Shown in pieces: positions 11,932 through 23,499 of a DNA stretch of 64,000 bases (position 1 is the first letter of the stretch; every line of letters begins with the position of its first letter). Location of the stretch: contig NW_020312817.1 of NCBI RefSeq assembly GCF_003265705.1, positions 33,009,820 through 33,073,819 of the forward strand. Direction: 5' to 3'. A program made the position numbers and the translations under genes. This DNA is from Callorhinus ursinus (Eukaryota > Chordata > Mammalia > Carnivora > Otariidae). Below the pieces are notes generated by a model. That model did not search any database. It had not been told where the DNA came from and was given only the letters and a program-made list of their open reading frames with translations.

Positions 11932-12035
11932 GCATGGTGCACTGGGTGTTATGAACAAACAATGAATCATGGAACACTGCATCAAAAACTAATGATGTAA
12001 TATATGGTGATTAACATAACAATAAAAAAATTAAA
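11932..12035 (+). mobile_element. Young carnivore L1, extreme 5' truncation
   Basis: This is the 3' end of the recent carnivore L1 (GTGCACTGGGTGTTATGAAC, AATGAATCATGGAACACTGC, ATCAAAAACTAATGATGTAA, TATGGTGATTAACATAAC) with an A-rich tail. Exact TSDs AAAAATGAATAGACT occur at about 11917-11931 and 12037-12051. Only about 100 bases of the 6-7 kb parent were copied. Confidence 0.95.
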
Positions 12036-12051
12036 AAAAAATGAATAGACT

Positions 12052-15000
12052 TTCATTTCATGCTTCACTGGCACAGCAGGCCACATTGGTCTCTTTTCCT
12101 CTCTGTTAGGGTCATAGGTCTAATAGTAGCTTTATTGCAGTTGGCCCCACAGCTCATTTCGTTATAAGCAGTTGTAGAATAATCTATGAAAGAGAGAAAA
12201 TGATCAAAAGTCAGCCTTTCTTCACCCCAAAGTAGAGCGGTGGGTGCTCTGCCCTGAACATCCACCATGATGCAGACTCCTGATAAAGGCTCATGAGCCA
12301 ACCCGAGGGAATGCAAGGATGATGCAAGATGTTGGCATCATCATGGGGAGATTGACAGTGATGACGTGGTATCCACTCTGATGTTGGCATCATGCAGAAA
12401 GTCATACCAGTACTAACTTGGGTGACAGCTGCAGACCAGGTCTTAAGCAGTGGGATGAGGGGCACAGTCTGCTGGTTACTGTCCAACTTCTATCCTATAT
12501 CTACTCCATTTCAAGAAGAAATGCTTGACAATGGCTCTACCTGAGGGAGTTTGGTTTTGTGACATGTTAGCTTTTGTTTTGGGAAGGCTGATACACAAAT
12601 GTGAATCATATCCTTAGTGAATCATGAGGGCCCTGCTATCAGACAATTGTATTTATTGAGCATGTGACATGTGCCTAGATAGAGGGGAGATGCTGGGAGG
12701 GACTTGTGTATTAGGGAGCATGCATTCTCAAAAATAGACTGCAGAGTCAAGCCTAAGACAGGGACCAATGGCAGAGTCTATGGGTCAGTGTATAGCCATG
12801 TGATAATGTATGGCAGCAGTTCAAAGAAGGAGGACATTAGTAGAGTGAGAGATTCAGGGTTAGTGAAAAAGTAGAAATGAAAGATAGATCGGATTCAGCC
12901 ATATCATCTGTTTCCTTTTCTACTGTTTGATTCAGTGAATTTCTATTCCTTTGGCTACACATTCCTTATAGCTAGAGAGGGCCATGAAAATACTCTTCAC
13001 TGGTATTGATGATAGCTCATTTTTGTGGCCAAGATTCTGCTCTACTATTCAGGATACTTGAAGTCAGGAAGGTCAGAACACAGATCAGTCACTTCTGATG
13101 GTTCCCTGTGACGGTGAAAGGACATCTGCAGTCCGATGACTGGGCATGAGGGGACTTCAGTCATAGTGCCCTGGATACTCCTTAGTCATCTTGATGAGGA
13201 GGTTGGAGAGTATGTATTGATGTTGCACACTACACATCATAGTACAATGCAAATGTGGGATCCGTTTGCAGGGGCATTGCTAGCAGAAGGCAATGCTTCC
13301 GTTGCCCCTCTAATGTCACAGGGCTCCGATGTCTTTCAGAATTACCGTGAGGCTGCTATGCAGACACCAGGCTCCAGGTGTGGAGGCAGAGAGGGAGAGC
13401 TCCATCCTTTTGTGGCGCCCTGTGTTCAATAACGGAAGCCTACCAATGATCTGTGAGAGAAACAAGGATTCTGAAACAGGACCATTTAGGGAAAGAACAG
13501 GGATGGAGAGTCAATAATGACTACCACAACTGTCTCCTCAGCTGTTACAGTCAAAGTTTATTACCAGTTGGTAAACTCTATACACTGCTACCTATAAATA
13601 TTTTTGTAAGTTTCTCATGATTTTTTTACGGCAAATGGGCATTCAGTAATCCCGACAATTTCTTTTGTTTTCATCAAGTCTTGAAGCTAAAGATATTCCC
13701 TTTTGGCAATTTGTTAGCTGGCAAGACTCTGATCCCCGGTGAAGGCAAAACCAGATAGTCAGTACCCCCAAATATTTCTATTTGGATATATTACATATTT
13801 CACATCTCTAGCCAGGAAGATATAATTCCCAGCTTATGATAGAAATTCTTGCTCAGCTGATGATGTAAAAGCTTTGAAACAAGAGGCAGCGCAAAATTTT
13901 AAAAGTTTATTCTATTATAGTGCTTTCAAAAGTTATCTCAGAAAGGAAATGAATGAAGGGAGATTTTATGATTCATTTAATAAAACAGTAGAGTTGATGA
14001 AAATTGCTCTAAAATAATAGAGTCTTCAGAAAGCGTGGCTGCAAAGCTAGGAAGCTGCAGACCAAATGTTTAGTGGCAGTGAGTTACCAGTGACTATCGG
14101 AAAAGGACGGCAGACTGATTTGAAATGCTGACATCATTTTTAGAAATTCCATTGGTTTATGATGGAAACTGCTAATATGAGCTGGAACATTCTGGATAAT
14201 GAAAACTACACAAGGGATGGGGGAAATATTGCAAAAGAAAGCTGTTAAAACAAAAGAAATTAAGCAATATTGAGTCCCTTGGCTGAGATTGTTGTGCCTG
14301 GGGAAAAAATATCACCCCAGACTAAAAAGAATGCCATCCTTGTAACAGACACTGACTTATTTTAATTTTTAAAAGTTAATTTTTTCCACCCTGGGATAGA
14401 TTTTAATGAGGTTTACTTAGGCTGTAAAGTAAAACAAACAAATGAATAAAGACAACACATTCTCGCTTTGCCTATTCTCAACAGATACACTTCATATTAT
14501 TTCATAATTGACAGTATTAATCACAACATGTCTTATTAAATGGAGCTAATATTTTGTCATAATGACTTCTTATACATACAACTCTTGTTTTGGCCACACT
14601 CTTGATTTTTATTGTCTTGAGCTGGACATGGCAAATGGGTTTCATTTCTTGGATCAGCACTGATGGAGTCAAGTGAGTTGACTGTGCTGTGTGTTGAGAA
14701 GTGTTCTGAGGCTCCTTCAGGGCTAAGCACGGAAGAAGAGCATGATTAATTTGTGATATCTGTTATGGATTTGGAGGGAGTAGTGGTAAAGGTGGGTGCC
14801 ATGCTTTTACTAGCCTTAGAATTTAACGTCCTCAGCCAGAAACTCAGAAATGATCTCTACCAGATTCTTCAGTACTCCAACAATGCAATATTTGTTGAAT
14901 TACGTAGATACTAACTTTCCCATGGAATCAGTAAAGATATTAACCAGGTGTAGATTGTTCAGACTACTTAAAGAAACATTTCCCTTTTCAATATCTTTGG

Positions 15001-15589
15001 AACTTAAAGCCTAAGCACTGACTCCCTAATAACATAATACGAGAATTGAGGAAAGGCTTTTACTAAAATTGGCTTGGTGTGTTGAAGGCACTCCCTTTTT
15101 TCTCCAATGAAGGATAACATATTTAAAAGGAAAAATTAAAATTATCCATATGCTAAAGAACAGAGTAAATATCTCATGGACAAAATCTGAATCAGCACCA
15201 TTAATTGGTAGCGAGGCTGAAACCCTGGGCTGACTGGAATCAGGACTGGATGCATGCTTGGTGGCTGAAAGTTTGGTCCCTCTGGGCTGGTGGTATTAAA
15301 ATTTTCCCACAAGGTGGGAAAAGAGTCAGGCTAAACATTTGAAACCAGGGCCTTGGTAGTACTTTCACTTCTTGTTAAATCTGGAAGAAAAAACCCTGCT
15401 GCTGATCAGTGCCTTAGGCTGAAACTTTTAAGATCAATGCCTAGAAAGTGACTCAGATCCAGACTCTTCACCAAGAACTGAATCAAGGTGCTCTCCAGAT
15501 GCATATCTGCCATCTTCTTAATACCACTCTAGGTCATAACTCTTATCTGTCAATACTCTTAATTCTGATCTGGAAATAAGTAACCATGA
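12052..15589. other. Unassigned sequence, no repeat or gene recognised
   Basis: Some 3.5 kb without a repeat I can name. GATGTTGGCATCAT occurs at 12328-12341 and 12380-12393. Open frames at 12211-12486 (minus, 91 codons) and 13136-13432 (plus, 98 codons) have no recognisable domain. 14480-14600 is AT-rich with homeodomain-like ATTGACAG and ATTAAT motifs, which is weak evidence of function. Confidence 0.45.
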
Positions 15590-16700
15590 AACCTCTGGAC
15601 AGGAAGGGGTGGAGAAGAAGAAAAGGAAAAAAAAAAAAGCAACTTCCATACAAAAATAAGCTGGCAAATAAAATCCCAAAGGAAGAGATGAGAAAGGCAG
15701 CCAATATAATCAAAGATGAGAGATGAAAAAGAGGAATTCAACTCACTTGAAATGAAAATAATAAAGCAGCTTTAGAAGCCAGCTTTAACAAGCACTTCAG
15801 TAGTTTAGTAGTATGTCAAGGACCCTCAAGGAGATGCATGGAGACATAATAACATTTACTTTTAAAAAAAAGAGACAAATTCTTAAATAAAACCTGGAGA
15901 TATGAAATGACATCAGGTAGATATAAAAATAAAGCAATACAAATATTGGAAATGAAAGTTGCCACTGACCTAATGAAAGAGAGCATTATCAAACTGTAAT
16001 ATAGAAGAATTCACCCAGAAAGTACATTCTGAAGATATGAAAAGACAGTTAAGAGATGTGGAAGATAGGTTGACAGGTTCCGGTCTATATCTAACAAAGA
16101 GGGAAAGAGGACATAAAAGCAATATTTGAAAGCTAATGGCTGAGATTTTTCCAGAACTGAAGAAAAGACAAAGGTTCCCAGATCAAATAAATAAAAAAAT
16201 CCACATCTACCCATATTATTGCTGAATAAAGAATTTAAAAAAAATCTTAAAAAACAAAATTTAATTACAAGAGAGCAAAGTCAGCTTTCTTACAACTGAA
16301 TGACAATTAGACCAATGGCAAAGATCTGATCAGTAACAAGACACTGAATTAAACTGAAAAATCTATCTCTGGAGTGTCAGGGAAAAATAATTGTCAATTT
16401 AGAATTGTACAGCTTAAGTTATTACACAAAATAAAACTTCATGGTAATACAAGTACTAAGAGATGCATCTAAACTAAAGAAGTATTAAAAGAACCAAAAG
16501 TAAAAGTAAAAGTAAACCCAGAGGAAGGTGTAGAGGCAAGAAACTAAGAAACTGCAATGAAAATAAAAAAGATAAAATATCAGTAAATTTTAAGTATGGA
16601 CTGGAAGAATAATTTTGGTCTGTACACATAAAGAACATAGAAAATAAAGTGTATATAGACATACTGAGATGGGATATATTTAAAGGAATAGTTAAAGAAT
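15590..16700 (+). mobile_element. L1M/HAL1-type ORF1 relic
   Basis: The order matches L1M or HAL1 ORF1 in sense: GACAGTTAAGAGATGTGGAAG, GCAATATTTGAAAGCTAATGG, CTGAGATTTTTCCAGAACTGA, AATCCACATCTACCCATATT, GACAATTAGACCAATGGC, AATAATTGTCAATTTAGAATTG. ORF1 encodes an RNA-binding chaperone with a coiled coil. Here stops and indels break it everywhere. The SINE-studded ORF2-like part that follows on the same strand suggests one original L1, though HAL1 (ORF1 only) followed by a separate L1 is possible. Confidence 0.75.
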
Positions 16701-16752
16701 CTTAAAATCTTTATCTTGTTGAGGAGGAAGATGGAGATGTTAAATAACCTTA

Positions 16753-16777
16753 ATTTTTAATTTTTTTGGGTTTTTTT
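16753..16777 (-). mobile_element. 25-bp tail-only retroinsertion
   Basis: A T-rich 25-mer sits exactly between two 19-nt copies of GAGATGTTAAATAACCTTA (16734-16752 and 16778-16796). The TSD plus a poly-T block is the signature of target-primed insertion in which only a poly(A) tail (minus strand) was copied. Confidence 0.85.
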
Positions 16778-17233
16778 GAGATGTTAAATAACCTTAGAAT
16801 TTAGAAGATGAACCAAAACCATTTGGTATCTAGGAATAATTTTAACAAAACAGGTGCAAGACCTTTCTGCTTTTTAAGGACATCAAATAGTATTTAATTA
16901 AATGGAGAATTAAAAAATGTTCATGGAGGAGATGACTATATGTCAATATTAAGATATATCAATATCTTAATATCAATTCTCAATCTACGAATTAAATGTA
17001 TTTCTAGTGAAATAAAAATTAGGATTTTGGGGGGACTTTGATAAATTAATTTTAAAATTCATATGAATGACTAAAATGCATGGAATAACCTGATAATTTT
17101 GAAGAAGAGCAGTACATTTCTCCTACCAGATATCTAAACTTATTATGAAGTTGTATGTACTTAGTGTGGTATTGACCTATTGAAAGGCAAATAGACCAAG
17201 AAAGTAAGTAGGGAAACCCTGAATACCTAACAT

Positions 17234-17428
17234 CTTTTTTAAAGATTTTATTTATTTATTTGACAAAGAGACACAGCCAGAGAGGGAACACAAGCAGGGG
17301 GAGGGGGAGAGGGAGAAGCAGGCTTCCTGTGGAGCAGGGAGCCCAATGTGGGGCTCGATTCCAGGACCCTGGGATCATGACCTGAGCCGAAGGCAGACGC
17401 TTAACTACTGAGCCACCCAGGCGGCCCC
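17234..17428 (-). mobile_element. Can-SINE in L1M
   Basis: Full-length minus-strand SINE ending in GCCGCCTGGGTGGCTCAG. Exact TSD AATACCTAACAT at 17222-17233 and 17429-17440. Confidence 0.97.
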
Positions 17429-18038
17429 AATACCTAACATATTTTAAAAAGACAACTTGGTGTGTAATAGAGGTGGTGTTATGTGGCACTGAGAAAAGCA
17501 TAGGTTATTCAATAAATGGTGCTGGTTATGCACATGGGAAAAAAGTTAAACTAATTTCTTGTTTTAATTACTTATAAAAAATAATCCAGATGGGTTAATG
17601 ACTTGTATGTTAAAAATGGAATTTTAAAACTTTAGAAGAAAATAGAGGGGACTGTTTTATAACCTTGGGAATAGAAAAGCCTCTCAACATGCTAAAAACC
17701 AAACTACAAGGGAAAACATTGCTAAATTTAGTTCCATCGAAAACACTTTTTTGTATAGAAAATGACAAATAAACTGAAAATACAAGTCACAGACTATGAA
17801 AAGACATAAATACTGACAAAAGATTAGTTCTAGAATATGTAAATAACTTATAGAAATCAACGAGTGAAGCACAAAGATTTCAATATAAAAATAGACAAAG
17901 AATATGAATAGATGGTTCACAAAGAGTAAACCTGAATGGACCATAAACAAATGAAAAAGTGCTCGATCTCAGTAGTGACCAAAAATATACAAACCAAAGC
18001 AAAATGAAGCACCATTTCATAGGATTGTCAAACATTTT

Positions 18039-18220
18039 TTAAATAGATTTCATTTATTTATTTGAGGAAGAGAGAGGGAGAGAGAGAGAGCACAAATGGG
18101 GGAGGGGCAAGGGGAGGAGCAGACTCCCCACTAAGCATGGAGCCCCACGTGGGGCTCGATCTCAGGACCCTGGGATCATGACCTGAGCTGCAGGTAGAAA
18201 CTGAGCCACCCAGGCACCAC
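18039..18220 (-). mobile_element. Can-SINE in L1M
   Basis: Minus-strand SINE with a purine-rich GAGAGAGGGAGAGAGAGAG segment. TSD AGGATTG(T/G)CAAACATTTT at 18021-18038 and 18221-18238 (17 of 18 identical). Confidence 0.97.
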
Positions 18221-18772
18221 AGGATTGGCAAACATTTTAAAAGTCTGGCAATACCACGTGTTGGAAAGGATGTGGAATAGTGGTGACTCCCATACCAGTG
18301 GGAGTATAAACTGATACAACTACTTCCATGGTTATCTCGCAATAGCTACTGAAGGTTAAGGCATGCCTACTCATATATGCAGTTTTATACCTATATCCTA
18401 GAGAAACTTTTGCAAATGTATTTAAAAAGTCATGCATTATCATTTAAATTAAAGCCCTGTTTGTAGTCAGGGAATGTTGTAATAACCAAAATATTCATCA
18501 ATGAGACATGGAAAAATAAAACATGGTATAAGAATACACGGGAATACTACAATATAGGTGGACGAACTGGGACCACATTTAACAATATAGATACTTAAAA
18601 CTGTTGAGTGCAAAAGCAAGTTGCTGAATGTTTTATGCAGTATGATAGCATTTCTTTAAACTTGGAACACCTGTAACTATACAATTGTGATTACTTCTGG
18701 GTAGGAAGAAAGGAAATGGGATGGGGGGAGTTGTTAATAGAGGGCTTCAACAATTTTTACAATATTTTGTTT

Positions 18773-18977
18773 GTTTGTTTTTTTAAAGATTTTATTTATT
18801 TATCTGACACACAGAGAGACACAGCGACAGAGGGAACACAGGCAGGGGGAGTGGGAGAGGGAGAAGCAGGCTTCCCACTGAGCAGGGAACCCGATGCAGG
18901 GCTCGATCCCAGGACCCTGGGATCATGACCTGAGCCAAAGGCAGATGCTTAACAACTGAGCCATCCAGACGCCTCTG
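18773..18977 (-). mobile_element. Can-SINE in L1M 3' end
   Basis: Full-length minus-strand SINE. TSD CAATATTTTGTTT at 18760-18772 and 18978-18990. Third antisense SINE in about 1.8 kb of the same L1. Confidence 0.97.
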
Positions 18978-19395
18978 CAATATTTTGTTTTTAAAAACAA
19001 AATAAAACAGAGACAAAGCAATATTTGAAGCACATTGGAAAATTGTCAACATGTGTTCATGTGGGTTCTTGTGTGTTCATTATTCTCTATACTTTTCCAT
19101 ATGTTTGAATTATTTCAGACTTAAAAATTATTAGTAGAGAATAAAAACCAAATCTCAGAATTCACATATTAGCTATGGAATTGAGCTTGGTGGGCATCTG
19201 CTCTCCAGGATACAGGGACTGTCATGAATCTATTATCTTTTTTAAATGAAAAGAATTAGCCCAGGGCAGATATTGGCAAATTACCCGGGGCCATTGGGGA
19301 CATAGTCTCCTTTACTCTACCACCTCTTCAATGCAGATAAAGGTAACTCTCAACTGTATTTGTAGCCCCAGAAAAATACATCACAAAACTTGCAG

Positions 19396-19421
19396 TTTGT
19401 GTGTGTGTTTGTGTGTGTGTG
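19396..19421. repeat. (TG)n with one TTT break
   Basis: Short dinucleotide repeat, GTGTGTGTGTTTGTGTGTGTG type. Confidence 0.85.
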
Positions 19422-19947
19422 CTTTTATCCTTGACACTTCACAACTACTCATATATTTTTTTGCATCAGTATCCATCCCATAAAGTTATATGCATTTTCC
19501 TTATATTTTTTGTCACTTTCTAAAAAAACATTTCATGTTCACGTTCTTTGGAACATGAATCTGTTCTTTGGAACTTGGAATCTGTGACTAAAGATATAAT
19601 TTTTGCCATTTTGGGGAACAATACTTGCTAACATATTTAGCTTATGATTAATATTAGTATTAACTTTCCCACACACATTCCTAGATATATGTATATAAAA
19701 GGTATTTTAAACATTTTTGGAACATACTTTTCTCATATTCTAAGAGTACAAGGTCTGTTAAAAGTATTTTTTAAAAATATTTTTGAAAGGATTAATACAT
19801 CATTTTTTACATTTTTAATAAACATTAAGTGGATGAATAAAATCAACTTCCTTTCTTTAATATATCTCAACATGTAGAGTACATTTCAGAAATTAGTATT
19901 AAGTTGTGTAAGTGTCTCAGAAACTTGGGAGAAATCAGAATTACCAC

Positions 19948-20202
19948 CCACACAGGTCGTAGAAGTTGCATGTGACTTGCTTCCCAACCCAATAGGTGGC
20001 GCTGCTGAGAGTCAACTCTCAGTACCGCTCCCGCTGAACAGGGCTACGTGTAATTTCAAGAAAATCTTGTGTTTGCTGGGTGAATTGTATTGAGATGTAA
20101 ATGTTCAAAATAGAAACTACAGAGATACAAGACTTTCATCTTAATATTTCAGGGAAGAAGCTGTGGGAAGCAAGTCACATGCAGCCTCTACAACCTGTGT
20201 GT
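19948..20202. repeat. 255-bp inverted repeat with arms of about 37 nt
   Basis: The left arm at about 19951-19986 (ACAGGTCGTAGAAGTTGC then ATGTGACTTGCTTCCCA) is the reverse complement of the right arm at 20163-20199, with three mismatches, all transitions. About 176 bases lie between. I see no 8-bp or TA target duplication, so a DNA-transposon origin is possible but not shown. A CTCF consensus motif begins three bases after the left arm. Confidence 0.9.
19989..20003 (+). promoter_or_regulatory. CTCF-like motif
   Basis: CCAATAGGTGGCGCT fits the CTCF core NCA-NNA-GRN-GGC-RSY at every position. It is a motif match only; occupancy cannot be inferred. Confidence 0.45.
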
Positions 20203-20209
20203 GTAATGT

Positions 20210-20355
20210 AATAATTACTATGTGTGTATAGAGCTTTCATATACTTTGTCTCACATGATTCTTATCAGAAGCCTTGATGAAGGTAAGTGTGTGGAGGAAC
20301 TGGATTCATGTCCAGGATTTCTGACTCCAAAGTGTGTGCTCTTTCTTTCACTGCG
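20210..20355 (+). mobile_element. MIR SINE
   Basis: GAGCTTTCATATACTTTGTCTC, GATTCTTATCAGAAGCC and the final TTTCTGACTCCAAAGTGTGTGCTCTTTC-like phrase follow MIR in sense. Confidence 0.65.
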
Positions 20356-20614
20356 GCTACACTTTCCTGGTTCCAGTGTAAACAAAACAAAACAACACAC
20401 AAATCTCCATTCTCTAGAAATTTATGTCCATAGAATTCTGAGACAGATTTTTTTCAGAGTGTTATGCTCATGTCTATCTAAGGAAGAAAGCAACTGCTTT
20501 TTAATATGAGTATTGGTTTATTCAAGTCACAGGAATGAATTTAGTGATAGCTGTCTTATTATCCCAAAATACTACCCAAATATTATCCAAAAGTAACACT
20601 TTATCTTCTTTTGT

Positions 20615-20745
20615 ACCGTCTTCCAACTTACAAGGCATTTTGCATGGCATATAATTTATAATTCATCTTCACAACTCTTGAAGTACATGGGATATCATAA
20701 ATGTATAAAAGAAGAAGCCAACTTCCAAGAAATTCAAACTTCAAT
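20615..20745 (+). mobile_element. Possible MIR fragment
   Basis: CAAGGCATTTTGCATGGC, AATTCATCTTCACAACTCTTG resemble the MIR 5'/core order (CATTTAATCCTCACAACAACC). Weak. Confidence 0.4.
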
Positions 20746-21139
20746 TCAGAATATCTTATTTTAAGGTGACTGTGTTTACAAATGTCATGACTCTTCATTT
20801 AGAAATTGCCTCTACTTCCCTTTCAAGTATTTTTCATTGGCCGATGTTATTTTAATCCTTTACAGCATCATAGTAGTAGTGAGGGAAAAGGTGTATCATT
20901 GAAACCCTTGGAACAGTTGGGTGTGTAGTAGTTTGGAGGATTAGAGTTAATATGATCATATAATAATTCTATATTTGAAAGTGAAATATGTAGTCATATT
21001 TGGAAAATGAAATGAGCGCCCATTATTTTTGTAATATAAGCCGGGGAAAGGACGTTTGGCAGAGTTTTTAGGGTGGGATATGGCTAGAAAGGGCGGAGAA
21101 ATAGCCATGTCATGAGAGCCACGAGGGTTGTGAAATCAG

Positions 21140-21345
21140 AGATTTAGGTCTGAATCCCAGCTCCACAGCATAGTGGCTGTGTACCTGAAGCAAGTTGCTC
21201 GGTTTCTGAGCCTCAGTTTCCTCAATTGGAAAATTGAGAGAGTAATAATTATTTTATAGATTTGGTGTGAGGATTTATCAAGTAACATATACAATAGATT
21301 GTCTAGAACAGTGTTTGATCCATGGAAGCTATTCAAAAACAAATT
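21140..21345 (-). mobile_element. MIR SINE
   Basis: Clear antisense MIR order: GGTCTGAATCCCAGCTCCAC, GCAAGTTGCTCGGTTTCTGA, GCCTCAGTTTCCTCAATTGG, GGTGTGAGGATTTATCAAG, TGTCTAGAACAGTGTTTGAT. Confidence 0.85.
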
Positions 21346-22679
21346 TTCTTTCCTCCTTTCTTTTTAAGGTTCACTCACTCAAATAACTGTTTAGTTGCTT
21401 TGACTTGTCACATCGACTTTGTAGCCCATCAGACACAAAGTTAGGCAAACACAGACTGATTAAAATAAAGGTGATTTTGGAAGAAGGGAGTCATCATAAC
21501 ACTTTTTTTTTCTTCAGAACTGGGAGAGGGAAGTGTTTCATTTTGCCTGGTTTGGATTGGGGTGGCTTCTCTCCCTGCCAAGTCCTTAGTGTGCAGATCG
21601 AAAATGCCAGGTGTTGGGCAGGAGCCAAGTGGTGAGAGGCCAGTAAATGAGAGCCCTCAGGAAGTGCTTTACCTCTTCCAGCCCGCTGAGGGGCATTTAG
21701 CACCCGTCTGTCTTCTCTCAGTGATGGGAAAGATGCACTCCAACTTTGAGACTGGACGTGGGTCGGCCGGTAATCCCCGGCTCTTGTGACAGCTTTCACG
21801 ACAACAATCTTTGAAGGTCATCCTTGTCACAAGTGCAATATTTAGAAGTTCCCAGGGCAAAGCTGGTTTCACCAATGGATAGAATCAGGTTCTTTCTTTT
21901 ACAGGGCTACTTGCCAGATGACTGAGAGGCTCCCTTAGGTGAATATCATACATTTTCAGAAATCCTTCTTTTAGAGATTCACTCCTTTCTGCTAAAAATG
22001 GTGGGGTGGGAACTGTAGGTTGGGTCTCTCAACGTCTGTTTTGCTCTTTCTTGTGGGCCTTGTGTCCTGCAGAGTCTGGAAAACTATGAACTTTCGTTCT
22101 CAGGCTTCCTTACAGTAGGGTTTTGGATATGATTTGGGTTCCACCAACTGGGTGCTGTCAGAGAAGACTGAAAGTCGGACACCAGCTCGGAGGGGAGAGT
22201 GGTGGTGTTGCAGGAGGTGTCTGTTTTGTTCCCAGGAGTCCAGCAGCATGGCATTTCTTCAGAGCCAACCATTCTAAAGGGGCCTCCTGATTCTCAGATC
22301 GCCACCTGCAGGGGTGACCTGGGAGCCAACAGCTGGAACAGCATCTTCCTAATTGCAGGTTGCTGGCTGTGCTGGAGGTGGGTGTTACCCTGGTGGGCAG
22401 GTTGACAGTGGTGTTTTGGGAGTCAGGCCCAGCCTAGTCCCTGCTCCTTCAGGCCTTCCGATAATTTTGTAAGCCCCCTATCATTTGTATTAAAATTCCT
22501 TCTCCCAAACATGGCCTTTTACGTGACTTGTATTATTTACTACTGAATTCAGCAGTCGGATCCCAAAAAAATTTTTAAATCTTTTTGCTCACTGGATTAT
22601 ATCTTTCACCATTGCTGTGATCTGTGACAGTAACTTTTATGGGGTGAAAAGAGGGAAACGGGTGACATCGTGAAGAGGT

Positions 22680-22895
22680 GGTGAGCTTTGGAACAGAAAG
22701 CCTGGTTTTCAAACTGTGCTGCCATTTTCTAGTTGTGGGTCTTTGAGTGAATTTCCTTCTCTCTGTGCTGAAGGCTCTCCTTATACAATGGGAACAATAC
22801 TAAGTACCTTTTGGGGATGCTATGAGAATGAAATAATATAAAAATACATGAAAAGCATCTTCTATACAGCAGGCACTCAATACATATCAGATATA
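22680..22895 (-). mobile_element. MIR SINE
   Basis: Antisense MIR: ATTTTCTAGTTGTGGGTC, TATACAATGGGAACAATAC, GCTATGAGAATGAAATAATA, CAGCAGGCACTCAATACAT. Confidence 0.7.
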
Positions 22896-22961
22896 ATTAT
22901 AAATAACTATCCGTAATGTATGTGGCTACATAAGGTGAAGGTATGAAAGACTGCCAGAATG

Positions 22962-22970
22962 AGTGTGTAT

Positions 22971-23005
<35 letters not shown>
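22962..23005. repeat. (TG)n microsatellite
   Basis: About 16 uninterrupted TG units after a short GAGTGTGTAT lead-in. Likely length-polymorphic. Frames crossing it (poly Thr-His on the minus strand) are artefacts. Confidence 0.97.
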
Positions 23006-23008
<3 letters not shown>

Positions 23009-23224
23009 GAGGGGAGAGGCAGGAATGGTAAGGGGGGGCATGAGTACTTAGAAGAGGCATCAGGAAAGGAATAAAACATTTTGAAAGGGCTGTTGAGAGG
23101 CCATCACTGTCCGACTTTTGCCTCACAGATGTGGTCACAAACCATTTTCTTACTAAGATGACATACTTCCCACATCAGAAATGCTCCCTAATACGTTAGA
23201 TATAATTCAATGGTTTTCATAGAG

Positions 23225-23460
23225 CTGTGAGAGTAGGGACCCTATTCAGGTCAGGGCTCCAATCTCTATTTGCTGTGTGACCATAGGCCCAGGTTCAGTA
23301 ACGAACCTTCCTTTGCTGCAGTTTGTTCATCAGTAAAATGGGGATTAAAAATAGGACCTATCTCATTGAATTTTTTTCATTTTAAGTGGTTTAATACATG
23401 CAAATTATTTAGAAAAGTGCCTGGCACAGAGTGAATGCTCAATAAAGTTACTATTGTTCT
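23225..23460 (-). mobile_element. MIR SINE
   Basis: Antisense MIR: TTTGCTGTGTGACCATAGG, GTTTGTTCATCAGTAAAATGGG, AAAAGTGCCTGGCACAGAG, TGAATGCTCAATAAAG. Confidence 0.88.
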
Positions 23461-23499
23461 TACTGATTAATTATAATTTACTCTCATGGAGTCAGCCTG

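Larger units (their letters stand above)
16980..19150 (+). mobile_element. L1M ORF2 3' half and 3'UTR relic, split by three SINEs
   Basis: Pieces at 16980-17233, 17429-18038, 18221-18772 and 18978-19150 read in L1 order. They run: ATTCAATAAATGGTGCTGG; GGATGTGGAATAGTGGTGAC; TGGGAGTATAAACTGATAC; AAATATTCATCAATGAGAC; GAATACTACAATATAGGTGG; and an L1M-like 3'UTR with GAAATGGGATGGGGGGAG. No frame survives. Each break has a SINE with its own TSD, so removing the SINEs restores colinearity with the L1. Confidence 0.8.

Noticed and set aside
19948..20202. microRNA precursor from the inverted repeat
   Set aside because: The loop of about 176 bases is far too long for a normal pre-miRNA hairpin.
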